A stretch of DNA of 64,000 nucleotides from Kiritimatiellia bacterium (lineage in GTDB: Bacteria; Verrucomicrobiota; Kiritimatiellia; WLWN01), in assembly GCA_012103575.1 (NCBI GenBank), contig WLWN01000001.1, positions 573,792 through 637,791 on the forward strand. Direction: 5' to 3'. Shown piece after piece: positions 1 to 10,000 of this stretch (position 1 is the stretch's first letter; each line of letters opens with the position of its first letter). The notes below the pieces were generated by a model. The model was not told the origin of the DNA and made no database searches. It saw only the letters and a list, made by a program, of their open reading frames with translations. Position numbers and translations under genes: made by a program.

Positions 1-614
1 TGCCCTTACGTCGTGGCTTAACACCTTCAGCAGGTCATCGGAATGCATCTGCTTCTGACCGCAAAAAAGAATTAACCATTCTGGTTATGGGGGGCAGTCG
101 TAGTGCACAAAAGATTAACGAAGTCGCATCGCAAGCCTTATGCAAAGTTCATCAACAAGGGTATCCTTTCCACGTTATACACTTGCCAGGTATCGAAGAT
201 GAAGCATCCGTTAAAAGACGCTACGTCACTCATGGAATCTCTCATGAAGTTTTTCCGTTTGCACATGATATGATCTCTATCTACACCTTAACCGATCTAG
301 CGATTTGTAGATCGGGCGCCTCCACCTGCGCAGAGGTTCTGGCTTTTAGTGTTCCTGCATTATTCATTCCTTATCCGTATGCAACGCGTAACCATCAAAC
401 CCTCAACGCCAGAGCGCTCGAAAAAAGAGGGGCGGTTGATGTGGTTGATGAAAAAGACGTGGGGGTGGATTGGTTGGTCGAATATATTGCTGACTGTCTT
501 CAAACCCCAAAACGTCTAGCGAAAATGAGCGCGGTGTCTAGCAGGATTTCATCGCATAATGCTTCAGAGGCTTTAGCGGATTTGGTTATAAAAGCCGTAA
601 CAACATCTCAATGA
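1..614 (+). CDS. murG: MurG, C-terminal part (5' end cut by window edge)
   Basis: UDP-N-acetylglucosamine--N-acetylmuramyl-(pentapeptide) pyrophosphoryl-undecaprenol transferase, which makes lipid II at the inner face of the membrane. The frame is open from base 3, so about 200 C-terminal residues are present. Visible family marks are the start of the C-terminal Rossmann lobe (LVMGGSRSAQKIN, the usual GGSxGA loop), RSGASTCAE (the UDP-GlcNAc-binding RxGAxTxxE region) and PALFIPYPYATRNHQTLNA (the PYPxAxxxHQxxNA motif). The stop overlaps the murC start (ATGA), which indicates translational coupling in a dcw-type cluster. The RSGAS form differs from the RAGA of Escherichia coli. Identification is firm; only the length is limited by the window. 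Confidence 0.93.
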   Translation, partial: PLRRGLTPSAGHRNASASDRKKELTILVMGGSRSAQKINEVASQALCKVHQQGYPFHVIHLPGIEDEASVKRRYVTHGISHEVFPFAHDMISIYTLTDLAICRSGASTCAEVLAFSVPALFIPYPYATRNHQTLNARALEKRGAVDVVDEKDVGVDWLVEYIADCLQTPKRLAKMSAVSSRISSHNASEALADLVIKAVTTSQ

Positions 615-2017
615 AATATAGCGCCGAACAGCTAAAACCCCTTCGCTTTTGGCTTCGTAAAGAACAGAGCCATGTTCATCTCATGGGGATAGCAGGGATC
701 GGTATGGCCGGACTAGCAAAACTCTTAGCGGATAAACGCTTTTTGGTTACGGGTTGTGATCTATCTGACAATCAAATGAAAGTATGGCTTCAAGACCAAG
801 GTATTCAAGTATTTAACCATCACTCCCCAACTCACTTGGATTCCGATGTAGATTGGGTTGTGTATAGTACCGCGATTATAGAAGATCAGGAAGAGCTTCG
901 TGCGGCAAAACAGAAAGGCATTCCCGCGTTTCATAGAGGGGTTGTGCTCGCGACATTCCTAGAAGATAACCCCTCGGTAGCTATATGTGGTTCACATGGG
1001 AAGACAACGACAACGGCTATGATGACTCATGTATTTCAAACGAGTGGTTTGGATGTGGGGTATTGCATCGGAGGATCGTGGAAGGATGGAATTGGTGTGG
1101 CTGATTCAGGCACAGATAATCTGATGATTGTTGAAGCTGACGAAAGCGATAGTACGTTAGGATTTTACCAGCCTGAAACCGCGGTCATTACGAATATTGA
1201 ATTTGACCATATGAAACATTTTAAGGACGAAGAGTCATTTATCGACTGTTTTAGGGGTTTCGTGGATCAAGTACGTAAAAAGATTTTTTATTGCGCTGAC
1301 GACCCAGAAGGGGATACTCTCTGTAAAGGTAGAGAAAATGCCTGCTCCTATGGCTTGTCCCATCAAGCCGATATTTCCGGGCGCATTCTAGAAGAAAGAT
1401 CTGACGGGACCTTATTTAGTGTAAACCAACATGAGAAGGCGTTAGGCGTGATTCGATTATCTGTGCCGGGTCGTTATAATGTTGTAAATGCTTTGGCGGC
1501 TTTAGGTGTAGGGCTTGAGTATGGTTGTTCTTTGGAAAATATAAAAAGGGGGCTAGAAAGTTTTATCCCAGTTCGGCGTCGATTTGAAATCGTGTGTGAA
1601 ACACAGGGTGTTTTGGTCATTTCAGACTATGCCCATCACCCGACAGAAATCCGAAATGTGATCCAAACCGCAAAGCGTCTAGAGCGATCTAGAATTTTTG
1701 TTGTTTTTCAACCCCATCGCTATACGCGTACACGAACCTTGAAAAAAGATTTCCCTGCTGCATTTGAAGGGGTCGACAAAGTCATTCTTCTTCCCGTATA
1801 CGCCGCTTCTGAAGAGCCTGTTTTAGGTGGGACAGTAGAGGATCTATATCAACAATTTTTGAAAAATAAACGTTTCTTCACACACTGTGAGAACTCATTA
1901 GAAAAAGCTTGGGAAAGAGTCAAAAGAGAGTTCCAAGACGGAGATTTAGTATTAATCATTGGAGCAGGAGATGTTGGCAAAATGGCGAACTGGGCTATAG
2001 AGTCATGCTCAAAGTAA
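611..2017 (+). CDS. murC: UDP-N-acetylmuramate--L-alanine ligase MurC
   Basis: Cytoplasmic ATP-dependent ligase adding L-Ala to UDP-MurNAc in peptidoglycan synthesis; 468 aa, normal length. The N-terminal UDP-MurNAc-binding Rossmann domain starts with HLMGIAGIGMAGLAKLL. The ATP-binding P-loop GSHGKTTTTAM lies near residue 127, the metal-binding EADESDST segment near 178, and NIEFDHMKHF follows. The C-terminal domain has the signatures DYAHHPTEI and FQPHRYTRT. It starts on the ATG overlapping the murG stop. Normally murB, ddl and ftsQ-type genes follow; here a yceI-like gene follows, so the dcw order is broken directly after murC. Confidence 0.96.
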   Translation: MKYSAEQLKPLRFWLRKEQSHVHLMGIAGIGMAGLAKLLADKRFLVTGCDLSDNQMKVWLQDQGIQVFNHHSPTHLDSDVDWVVYSTAIIEDQEELRAAKQKGIPAFHRGVVLATFLEDNPSVAICGSHGKTTTTAMMTHVFQTSGLDVGYCIGGSWKDGIGVADSGTDNLMIVEADESDSTLGFYQPETAVITNIEFDHMKHFKDEESFIDCFRGFVDQVRKKIFYCADDPEGDTLCKGRENACSYGLSHQADISGRILEERSDGTLFSVNQHEKALGVIRLSVPGRYNVVNALAALGVGLEYGCSLENIKRGLESFIPVRRRFEIVCETQGVLVISDYAHHPTEIRNVIQTAKRLERSRIFVVFQPHRYTRTRTLKKDFPAAFEGVDKVILLPVYAASEEPVLGGTVEDLYQQFLKNKRFFTHCENSLEKAWERVKREFQDGDLVLIIGAGDVGKMANWAIESCSK

Positions 2018-2064
2018 AAAGACAGAACCTATTCTTTTACGAGAATAACAAAAAGGAGGCAAAA

Positions 2065-2646
2065 ATGAATAGATTATATAAAACAATCGTTGTTCTATTA
2101 ATCGGTGTTTTATGTGTAAGTGCTGGTATGGCTGAGACCTATAATATTGACGCGACACATGCGGATATAGGATTTAAAATAAAACATTTGGGGATCAACA
2201 ACGTTCGCGGGAATTTTTCAGCATTTGAAGGGACCATTGATTATGATGGTAAAACCCTCGATACGCTTTCCATTCAAATGACCATCAAAGCATCGAGTAT
2301 TGATACCGGTATAAAAAAACGAGATGCTCATTTACGAGCAGCTGACTTTTTCGATGTTGAAAAGTATCCTGCCATCACCTTTGAAACCAAAAGCGTCCAT
2401 AGCCATGGAAACAGCGTACATTTAGTAGGGATGTTTACCATGAAAGAGGTTTCAAAAGAGGTGGAACTCAGTGCCGCAGTTTCTGGGCCTGTTGACTCTC
2501 CGTTTGAGGAGGAGGTAAAAGTTATCGGTTTGCATGCAACGACAAAATTGAATCGTCAAGATTTCGGTGTTTCCCATGATGGCACATCCGATAAGCTCAT
2601 TGGGGATGTCGTCCACATTGAAATCAATATAGAAGCAAAAAAGTAA
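2065..2646 (+). CDS. yceI: YceI-family secreted polyisoprenoid-binding-like protein
   Basis: 193-aa YceI-like lipocalin-fold protein, presumably periplasmic. Residues 1-23 form a Sec signal peptide (MNRLYKTI, hydrophobic VVLLIGVLCV core, likely cleavage after AGMA). The mature part begins ETYNIDATHADIGFKIKHLG, with the family's DxxHSxxxFxIxHxG pattern altered to DATHADIGF. It continues with GNFSAFEGTIDYDG and RDAHLRAADFFDVEKYP, typical of the family. The start at 2065 is set by a strong AAGGAGG at 2053-2059; an upstream in-frame ATG at 1909 lies inside murC and is rejected. A small hairpin (TATTCT/AGAATA, 2030-2047) lies between murC and this ribosome site. Ligand and role here are unknown; family members bind isoprenoid lipids. 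Confidence 0.9.
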   Translation: MNRLYKTIVVLLIGVLCVSAGMAETYNIDATHADIGFKIKHLGINNVRGNFSAFEGTIDYDGKTLDTLSIQMTIKASSIDTGIKKRDAHLRAADFFDVEKYPAITFETKSVHSHGNSVHLVGMFTMKEVSKEVELSAAVSGPVDSPFEEEVKVIGLHATTKLNRQDFGVSHDGTSDKLIGDVVHIEINIEAKK

Positions 2647-2662
2647 GTACGGATTGATGGAC

Positions 2663-2736
2663 GATAACGCGGCTTCGCTACTACAAACACCTCTGTAAAA
2701 ACATGGCATTGTTATCCAACAGTTTGTAGCAGCCGC
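2663..2736. repeat. Imperfect intergenic inverted repeat
   Basis: Between yceI and the DUF697 gene, GCGGCT..CTACAAAC (2669-2688) is mirrored by GTTTGTAG.AGCCGC (2722-2736), giving a stem of about 14 bp around a ~33-nt loop. A second pair, GATAAC (2663-2668) and GTTATC (2711-2716), crosses the first, so the two stems are mutually exclusive or form a pseudoknot. No U-tract follows directly, so it is not a classic intrinsic terminator. It may be an extragenic palindrome or an mRNA-stabilising element. The rest of 2647-2886 holds no gene. Confidence 0.5.
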
Positions 2737-2886
2737 AGAAGCAGTGTCGTTTTTCAAGGGGCTCGAATGATATTTTTTTTGACAGGTCTTAATATAATGG
2801 GTTAAAGAGTCTAGAACTAATGGAATAAAACTACTACAAAGTGGGCAGTAGCATAACAACAGAACAATCAGAAAAGGAGGGTAACC

Positions 2887-3399
2887 ATGCCTAAAAGCTC
2901 GACAGCAGAAGAAACGAAAAAAGACGAAACTCAAGAGGTTAGTGTGAAGGAACTTGCGGCGGATAACATCGTTAAAAATACGGTCCTGTGGACTACCGGC
3001 GCTGGGTTGGTGCCGATTCCGGTAGTTGATCTAGTAGCCGTAACCATTTTACAACTAAATATGTTGCGAAGAATCTGCAAGATTTACGAGGCAAAGTTCT
3101 CTAAAAACATAGGGAAAAATCTGATTGGTTCACTGCTCGGTGGGCTTGCTCCATCTACGTTATCAGCGCCAGCGGCGAGCTTGATCAAACTGATTCCCTT
3201 AGTAGGGCAGACGGTGGGAACAGTGACCATGCCGATCTTTTCGGGGGCATCCACCTATGGGGTCGGGAGAGTCTTCATCAAACATTTTGAATCGGGTGGC
3301 ACCTTATTGACCTTTAACCCCAAAAAAGCCAAAGTGGAATTTGAAAAAGAATTCAAAGAAGGTGAAAAAGTAGTCAGTTCTATGAAAAAAGAGGCATAA
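2887..3399 (+). CDS. Small DUF697-like membrane protein
   Basis: 170-aa protein. A charged N-terminus (about residues 1-25) is followed by NIVKNTVLWTTGAGLVPIPV and VDLVAVTILQLNMLRRICKIY. This matches the pattern (hydrophobic GAGLxPxPxxDxxAxxxxQxxMxxxxxxxY) of the DUF697/YcjF-C family found in small membrane proteins and GTPase-linked proteins. A second hydrophobic, Gly/Ala-rich stretch spans about residues 80-120 and the tail is Lys/Glu-rich. A strong AGGAGG lies ~8 nt upstream of the ATG. TTGACA (2779-2784) and TATAAT (2793-2798) lie upstream but are only 8 nt apart. Function unknown; no link to the adjacent biosynthetic locus is visible. Confidence 0.75.
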   Translation: MPKSSTAEETKKDETQEVSVKELAADNIVKNTVLWTTGAGLVPIPVVDLVAVTILQLNMLRRICKIYEAKFSKNIGKNLIGSLLGGLAPSTLSAPAASLIKLIPLVGQTVGTVTMPIFSGASTYGVGRVFIKHFESGGTLLTFNPKKAKVEFEKEFKEGEKVVSSMKKEA

Positions 3400-3689
3400 C
3401 CAGCATGAAGCCGGTTCGGGTATAGAAAATGAACAACAGGATGATTTGATTCGTGCATTACCCAGTGAAAATATGATGGTAACCGCCAAAAGGAAGAATT
3501 TGAACAGGAGAGCGCGGAGCTCACGGAGAACGGAAAAAAAGAATAAGTAAATTTCTTCTCAGCGATCTCTGGTACGCCAAGCAAAGCTGGGTAAATCTAA
3601 CAGAATAAAAGGAGTCTGTTGTGAAGATCTGTTAGATCAAAGTGGATGGGGACAAATCGAAGAAGTGTTCAAGAAGCCTGGGCTTATCT

Positions 3690-3779
3690 AGCGGGAAATC
3701 GAGCAGCGAAACCATGAAGAGCTCGCCGATCCATAAAGATGAGATTTATATTTTACAAACCAGGCCAATAACGGCATAG
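3690..3779 (+). pseudogene. Remnant of a PEP synthase / PEP-utilising enzyme N-domain
   Basis: One frame reads ...SSPIHKDEIYILQTRPITA followed by a stop. The phrase (D/G)xIYILQxRPIT is the hallmark end of the ATP-grasp (PPDK_N) domain of phosphoenolpyruvate synthase, pyruvate phosphate dikinase and rifampin phosphotransferase. Nothing else of such a gene is readable nearby, so this is at best a fossil of a few dozen codons. The call rests on one motif. Confidence 0.4.
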
Positions 3780-3889
3780 TTAAATTGGTGTGGTCTTACA
3801 ACTATAAATAGAAAGTAGAGATTATGCTTACCATGATGAAGAGGTCTTTTTGAATAATCTACAGAAAACTTATTTACTTCTGAACTTTT

Positions 3890-3917
3890 TTGATACGCAT
3901 GCTGTTATGGCTATAAT
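3890..3917 (+). promoter_or_regulatory. Putative sigma70-type promoter of megasynthase 1
   Basis: TTGATA (3890-3895), a 16-nt spacer, then a perfect TATAAT (3912-3917). The predicted start, about 3924, leaves a ~25-nt leader to the ATG at 3949. This is the only consensus-like promoter seen immediately upstream of the assembly line; no operator repeat is evident beside it. Confidence 0.6.
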
Positions 3918-3931
3918 GAATGTGTCACTTG

Positions 3932-3936
3932 GGAGG
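3932..3936 (+). promoter_or_regulatory. Ribosome binding site of megasynthase 1
   Basis: GGAGG 12 nt upstream of the ATG at 3949; it supports that start for the 9039-aa frame. Confidence 0.7.
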
Positions 3937-3948
3937 TAACTAACTATA

Positions 3949-6900
3949 ATGCCAACTAACCCGAAAAAACATGGGCCGGAGCTCGATAAATGGAAGATCG
4001 TCTATGATCATATCTATAAAAAGAATGATTCGTTTACTACGCCGTTTTTTAATATTGAGTGCTGGAAGAGTAGCTATACCGGCGAGGCCTATCCCGCGGA
4101 GCATATGCAAGAGTGGCGGCAGACGACGGCCGCGCGGATAAAAAGCCTTAACCCAATTTCTGTTTTAGAGATCGGTTGCGGAACAGGCATTATCCTCAGT
4201 GAGTTGCTGCCTATTTGTAAGAAATATCATGCAACGGACTTGTCCGAAGAAGCGATCAACTATATAAGACGTCACGCTGAATCTTTAGGGGAAAGCTACG
4301 CTAAACTTTCATTAACGGCAAAGAGCGCCGATGATTTTGAGGGGGTAGAATCAGGGGCATACGATACCGCTATTTTGAATTCCGTATGTATGTACTTTCC
4401 CGACTTAGACTATTTTAGACAGGTTATAGATGGGGCGATGCAATCCCTTCAAATAGGGGGAAACATTTTTATTGGTGACATACGGCATGGAGGGCTTCTG
4501 GAGCACCTTCATCTGTCTGTTATACTCTCTCAACGGGAAGATGATACTTCTGTAACAGATTTGCACGAAAAGATGCGGGAACGTATGGCGTTGGATGAGG
4601 AGCTTTGTTTGGAACCGTCATTTTTTCTTTCTTTGCCCGAAATATTTCCACGTATTACCCAGGTCGATGTGTTTCCTCGTCGAGGCCGGTGTGCTAATGA
4701 AATGACGCACTATCGTTATGATGTTATTTTACGCCTAGATCAAAAACATAGCAAAATATATCCTCTAAGCAATAGATCCAGTGTTAAGCAATGGTGTCCG
4801 GAATCCTATTCCCTGGCTCAGATTAGGCAACTACTCAAAGAAGAACCCTGTAAAGAATTGAGTCTTGTTCGCATACCCAATCGACGTATAGCGCAGGTCG
4901 TCGAGGCCTTAAATAAAGGCGTTGCGTGTCAGAGCGAATCGCTTAACGTAGAAGGGCTTAAGGAACAGGCAGGAACCGGGTCGGAATGGGGGATTGATCC
5001 GGAAGAGCTGTGGCGTTTAGAAGATGAATTCCCTTTTGAAGTTAGAATTGATTGGTCGCAGGGATATCCGGATGGTGCTTTTGATGCTATTTTTCTCCGC
5101 CGTTCTAAAAAGGCCATCGGCGCAAAAAAGAGCCAAGAGCTGATGCGTCAAATCAAGTTATGGAATAACACCACGAAAAAATATCCGAAAAATAAATGTG
5201 TTCATGAGCTCTTTACCCGTGAGGCAAAGAGGCGACCGGATGCTGTTGCGCTGATCTATGAGAATCAAGCCTTGACCTACCGCGAGTTGGATCGGTGTAC
5301 GGATCAACTGGCCAACTATCTTCAACAACAAGGAGTACATAGCGGAAAAAGAGTGGGCCTCTTTATGACGCGGTCTTTAGAGATGCTGATAGGGCTGTTA
5401 GGTGTTTTGAAAGCGGGAGGAAGCTATGTTCCTTTTGATCCTCATTATCCTGAGGAAAGAATCTTGTATATGTTGAAGGATGCTCAGCTCCAATTGGTTG
5501 TTACCCATAAAGCTTCAAAGAGATCTTTACCTAGGGGTGCGTGGAAATATGTTGTTTTAAACGAAGGGGGGAGGGAGATTTTAGATCGGGATGAAAACCT
5601 TGTTCCTTTATCTTCCAGAGACCAGGCTTATTCCGTATCAACCATAACAAATAGTATGGCGTACATGATTTATACTTCTGGATCTACGGGAAAGCCGAAA
5701 GGCGTTCCTATCCCTCATCGTGCATTGACCAATTTTATATGTTCGATGGCCGATTCGCCTGGAAGTACGGAGGAAGTCCGTCTATTGGCATTGACAACGA
5801 TTTGTTTTGATATTGCTGGGTTAGAACTTTATATGCCACTTATCACAGGAGGTTGTGTAGAGGTTCTTTCGGATGCGGTAGTTGGGGATGGTGTTCGTTT
5901 AAAAGAAAAAATCGAGGTAAGCAATACCACCATGATTCAGGCGACACCCTCGACGTGGGAAATGCTGCTGGCAGCCAAGTGGGAGGGAAAGAAAAGGTTA
6001 ACCATCTTGTGCGGTGGAGAAGCCTTGAGCAATGCTTTAGCAGAGAAACTCCTGAAACATGGAGGAGAGGTTTGGAACCTGTATGGCCCCACCGAAACGA
6101 CGATCTGGTCGACCTTAAGCCGCATAGAGCCAGGAGAAAAGGTCACCATTGGCAGGCCTATTGCCAATACGCAGTGTTATATACTCGATGAAAAATTACA
6201 GCCCACTCCCATGGGAGAAATCGGGGAATTGCATATAGCTGGCGATGGTTTAGCTATGGGCTATTGGGGACGGCCTGAAGAAACCAGCGAGAAGTTTATT
6301 CCCAATCCCTTTAAAAAAGACACGAGGTTGTATAAGACAGGGGATTTGGCGCACTACCTGGCCGACGGCCGAATCATGCATGGTGGGCGTAACGACTTCC
6401 AAATCAAACTGCATGGATACCGTATAGACCTTGAGGAGATAGAATCGACCGTCAAAGACCGATTGGATGGAGTTGATCAGGTAGCAGTAGCGTCGCGAAA
6501 AGATCATATGGATCAACAAATCGTTGCTTTTTTAATACAAAGATCTTCGGTGCATCCTTCACGTGGAGAATGCGTAGCGGCCTTAAAGCCTTGGCTGCCG
6601 GATTATATGATCCCTTCCTCATTTTACTTCCTCTCTTCATTTCCTTTAACGTTGAATAAGAAAATAGACCGAAAAAGCCTATCGTTGCTTCCTCTATCTA
6701 CCCTTAAAGAGCAGTATGGTGTCAAACAAAACGCCCCCAAAGAGCGTGTGGGCATAAAGCCGGGGCATAAAGACCTGCTGATGAAAATAACTCGTGAGTT
6801 AAAAGCGTTGGCGGCTACGATTATCAATGCTTCTCCTTCCCGATTAGAGAGTAGCAGCCATCTAGGAGAATATGGATATAACTCGATTCGTTTTGTGAGT

Positions 6901-7030
6901 TTGGCTCTGGCCCTCAATGAACGTTTTAATCTAAAAATAGACCCTCCTTTGTTTTTTCGTTACTCCAGCGTGGAAAGTATCGCCGGTTATCTATTGGAGA
7001 CTTTTCCTGAAGAATTAAATAATTATTACC
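3949..7030 (+). other. Loading module: MT-A(Gly)-ACP
   Basis: There is no C or KS domain before the A domain, so this should be the starter module. The methyltransferase has SAM motif LEIGCGTG (residue ~73) and FIGDIRHGGLL, as in N-methyltransferases built into NRPS A domains. A1 has core motifs YTSGSTGKPKG, NLYGPTETTIW, YKTGDL and NKKIDRKSL. Read against the GrsA positions from CFDIAGLEL, IQATPS, ILCGGEAL and NLYGPTETTIW, the specificity residues are D-I-L-Q-L-G-L-I-W(-K), the established glycine code. The ACP1 serine is in YGYNSIR (residue 979). Inference: the starter is N-methylated glycine (sarcosine or dimethylglycine). Confidence 0.75.
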
Positions 7031-10000
7031 CACCGGAGCCATTGGATCAATCAGAGCCATTGGAACAAGAAGAGCATGCAGAAAGGTCGGTGCAACGTTC
7101 TTTATTTCTTGAGCCAGAGTGCCCTCCCTCTGGTGAAAAGAGATTAAGTACCCCTATCGCGATTGTCGGTATGGGGGGTATCGTCCCTCAGGCAGTTGAC
7201 CTGGATCAATTTTGGGATGGCCTGATCAGTGGCCGATCCTTTATAGAGGAGTTGCCCAAAACACATCCTGAATATGATCTATATGGAAAGGTTTTTGGGG
7301 ATCAAAAAGTGTGGGGGGGATTTATAAAAGAGGTCGATGAATTTGATGCATCTTTTTTCAATATATCTCCTCGTGAAGCCGAACAGATGGATCCTCGGCA
7401 AAGGTTATTGCTGCAGCTGGTGTGGCAAACGCTGGAACATGCCGGGCATATTCCAGGAGATTTTTCGGCTGGATCGATGGGTGTTTATATTGGCATGGTT
7501 GGGTATTCTGACTACGGTGAACTAGCGCGTTATTATAATCAAAACATAGAAGGGCATACGTTATCAGGCGTCTCTGCTTCGATCATAGCGAATCGCATAT
7601 CCTACTTTTTTGATTTCAAGGGCCCCAGCATTACAACGGATACCGCCTGTTCCAGTTCTTTGGTCGGGTTACTGCAAGCCGTTTCAGCCATCCGCAGTGG
7701 ACAATGCGAGGCTGCTTTAGCAGGAGGGATCAACTTGATGTTAAGCCCATTTTACCATCGTGCGATTCAGGAAATCGGAATTTTGAGCGAAGACGGTTGT
7801 TGTAGAACCTTTGATAAAGCAGCCAATGGTTGCGTGCGTGGAGAAGGAGGCGGCTTGCTATTGTTGCGTCCACTAGATAAAGCCTTGGCCGATCATGATA
7901 CGATATATGGGATCATTAAGGGGAGCGCGGAAAACCATGGAGGAACTACGAACTCCTTGACGGCTCCAAGTTCTGAAGCTCAGGCCAACCTGCTGGAAGA
8001 AGCATATCGTGAGAGTATGATCCCTCCATCGAAAGTGGGTTACATAGAGGTGCATGGCACGGGCACTCGTTTGGGAGATCCGGCAGAAATAAATGGTTTA
8101 AAGGAAGCCTTTCGAAAATTACACAATCAGTATGATGAGCCCTTATCTGAAACCGTTTCTTGTGGTTTAGGCGCTGTAAAAACGAATATCGGTCATCTGG
8201 AACCGGCCGCCGGGGTTATGGGCGTCATGAAAGTATTGTTGGCGATGAGGCATAAACAACTTCCTCCAACCATTAACTTTATAGAGCAAAACCCCTACAT
8301 TGAAATTGAGAATACCCCCTTTTATTTAGTGACCCGTGCTCAGGACTGGCAATCGCCGAAAGACGATGAGGGGGGAATGCTGGCCAGATGTGCAGGAGTG
8401 AGTTCTTTTGGTTTTGGTGGAGCGAATGCTCATATAGTCCTCGAAGAATACGTGGAAGAGCCAAAAGATCGAAAGGGTCAAGAGGCACAAAACAAGGGTC
8501 CATATCTAATCGTTTTATCAGCCAAAAATGCGGACCGACTCAAGGAAGTGGCTAAAAACCTCCAGATCTTTTTAACCTCGAAGCTCGAAGCTCGGACCTT
8601 GAATCTTCACGAAGTGGCTTACACTCTTCAGGTCGGTCGCGAAGCGATGGAAGAGCGGGTGGGCTTGATTGTAGGGTCCATAGACGAACTGGCAGAAAAA
8701 CTGAAAAGATTTTTAGAAGACCAAGATGATGTGGAGGACCTTTATCGGGGACAGGTCAAACGGAATAAAGAGGCTATGGCGGTCTTCATGGCGGATGAAG
8801 AATTAGGCGAAGCGATTGATAAATGGATTCAACGTGAAAAGTTTTCAAAACTCCTGGCTCTCTGGGTGAAAGGTGTCTTGATTGACTGGAATAAGCTGTA
8901 TAGAGAAAATAAACCACAAAGGATTCCTTTGCCGGCCTATCCCTTTGCTAAACAAAAGTATTGGATTTCTAAAGCGCTCGCCAGACTTGACCCTTCTAAC
9001 CATAAAATGAACCCTACGCTTCACCCGTTGCTGCATGAGAATACATCGACTTTAGAGCAACAACGTTTCAGTTCTAACTTCACGGGCGAAGAATTTTTCC
9101 TGAATGATCACAAGGTGCAAGGGAAAAGAGTGTTGCCTGCTGCGGCTTATCTTGAAATGGTCCGTGAAGCGATTCAACAGGCCTGTGAGGGCAGTGAGGA
9201 ACAAGAGCATGCTATTCAGCTTAAAAACGTGGTATGGCTTAGGCCTATTGACGTTGGCGCAGAGCCCCAGAGAGTCCATCTTCGACTTTTACCTCAGGAA
9301 GAAGGAGAGGTTGGCTATGAAATTTACACGATCGATAAAAAGTCAGGAGAAGAGCCTATTCTGCATAGTCAGGGCATAGCTACTCTTACTTCTGCGGCTG
9401 AGGTATCTCCTGTAAATATCTCCGCGTTACAGAAAAAACTTCATCACCATCGCCTAAATTCCGTCGAGTGTTATGAGGCTTTTAAGCGGTTAGGACTTGA
9501 TTATGGACCTGCGCATCAAGGTTTACAGGAGGTCTGCGTTAGTGATCGTGAAGTGTTAGCCAAACTTTCTTTGCCATCTTCCGTATTAGAGACCGAAGAC
9601 CGGTTTATACTGCATCCCAGTACAATGGATTCCGCCTTACAGGCGTCCATTGTTTTACTTATCGAGAGCCGAAGGGGTGGAACTGAGCCACATAACTTGA
9701 TGTTACCCTTTTCGTTGGAGAGCCTTGAAATCATAGACGGATGCTCGGAATCGATGTGGGTGTGGATGCGTTATACCAAGGGGCAAACATCCTCTACTCT
9801 TCAGAAACTGGATCTGGATATATGTGGTGAAGATGGGCGTGTGTGCGTGACAATCAAAGGGCTTTCCACTCGAGCGCTGAAAGGAGGACTTGATTCGGGA
9901 GCAAAAATGACAGCCTCTCTTGAAGACGCTTTAGAAATCCCGGTCGGCTTAATCACGACCTCCCCGGTATGGAATTCTATTTCTCTTGGGGAAACGACCG

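Larger units (their letters stand above)
3400..3948. other. Gene-free boundary region before the PKS locus
   Basis: About 550 nt with no intact gene. It contains a short C-terminal remnant resembling a PEP-utilising enzyme (3690-3779), a small inverted repeat AACAGA/TCTGTT (3599-3620), and the promoter and ribosome site of the first megasynthase (3890-3936). The decayed content suggests the join between old chromosome and the biosynthetic locus lies here. Confidence 0.55.

Noticed and set aside
1909..2064. Long N-terminal extension of the YceI protein from ATG 1909
   Set aside because: It overlaps the end of murC and would bury the clear signal peptide; AAGGAGG sits directly before ATG 2065.
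2663..2736. Integron attC site or rho-independent terminator
   Set aside because: Arms do not match the RYYYAAC/GTTRRRY core pair, and no U-run follows the stem.
2779..2798. TTGACA and TATAAT upstream of the DUF697 gene as a promoter
   Set aside because: Both boxes are perfect but only 8 nt apart; sigma70 needs about 16-18 nt.
2452..2934. 160-codon minus-strand frame over yceI and the following spacer
   Set aside because: It overlaps the well-supported yceI coding region and has no recognisable domain.
8500..8970. AT domain after KS1 (and after the other KSs)
   Set aside because: The region resembles an AT flank, but there is no GHSxG or AT-sized core; it is the short trans-AT docking/flanking segment.
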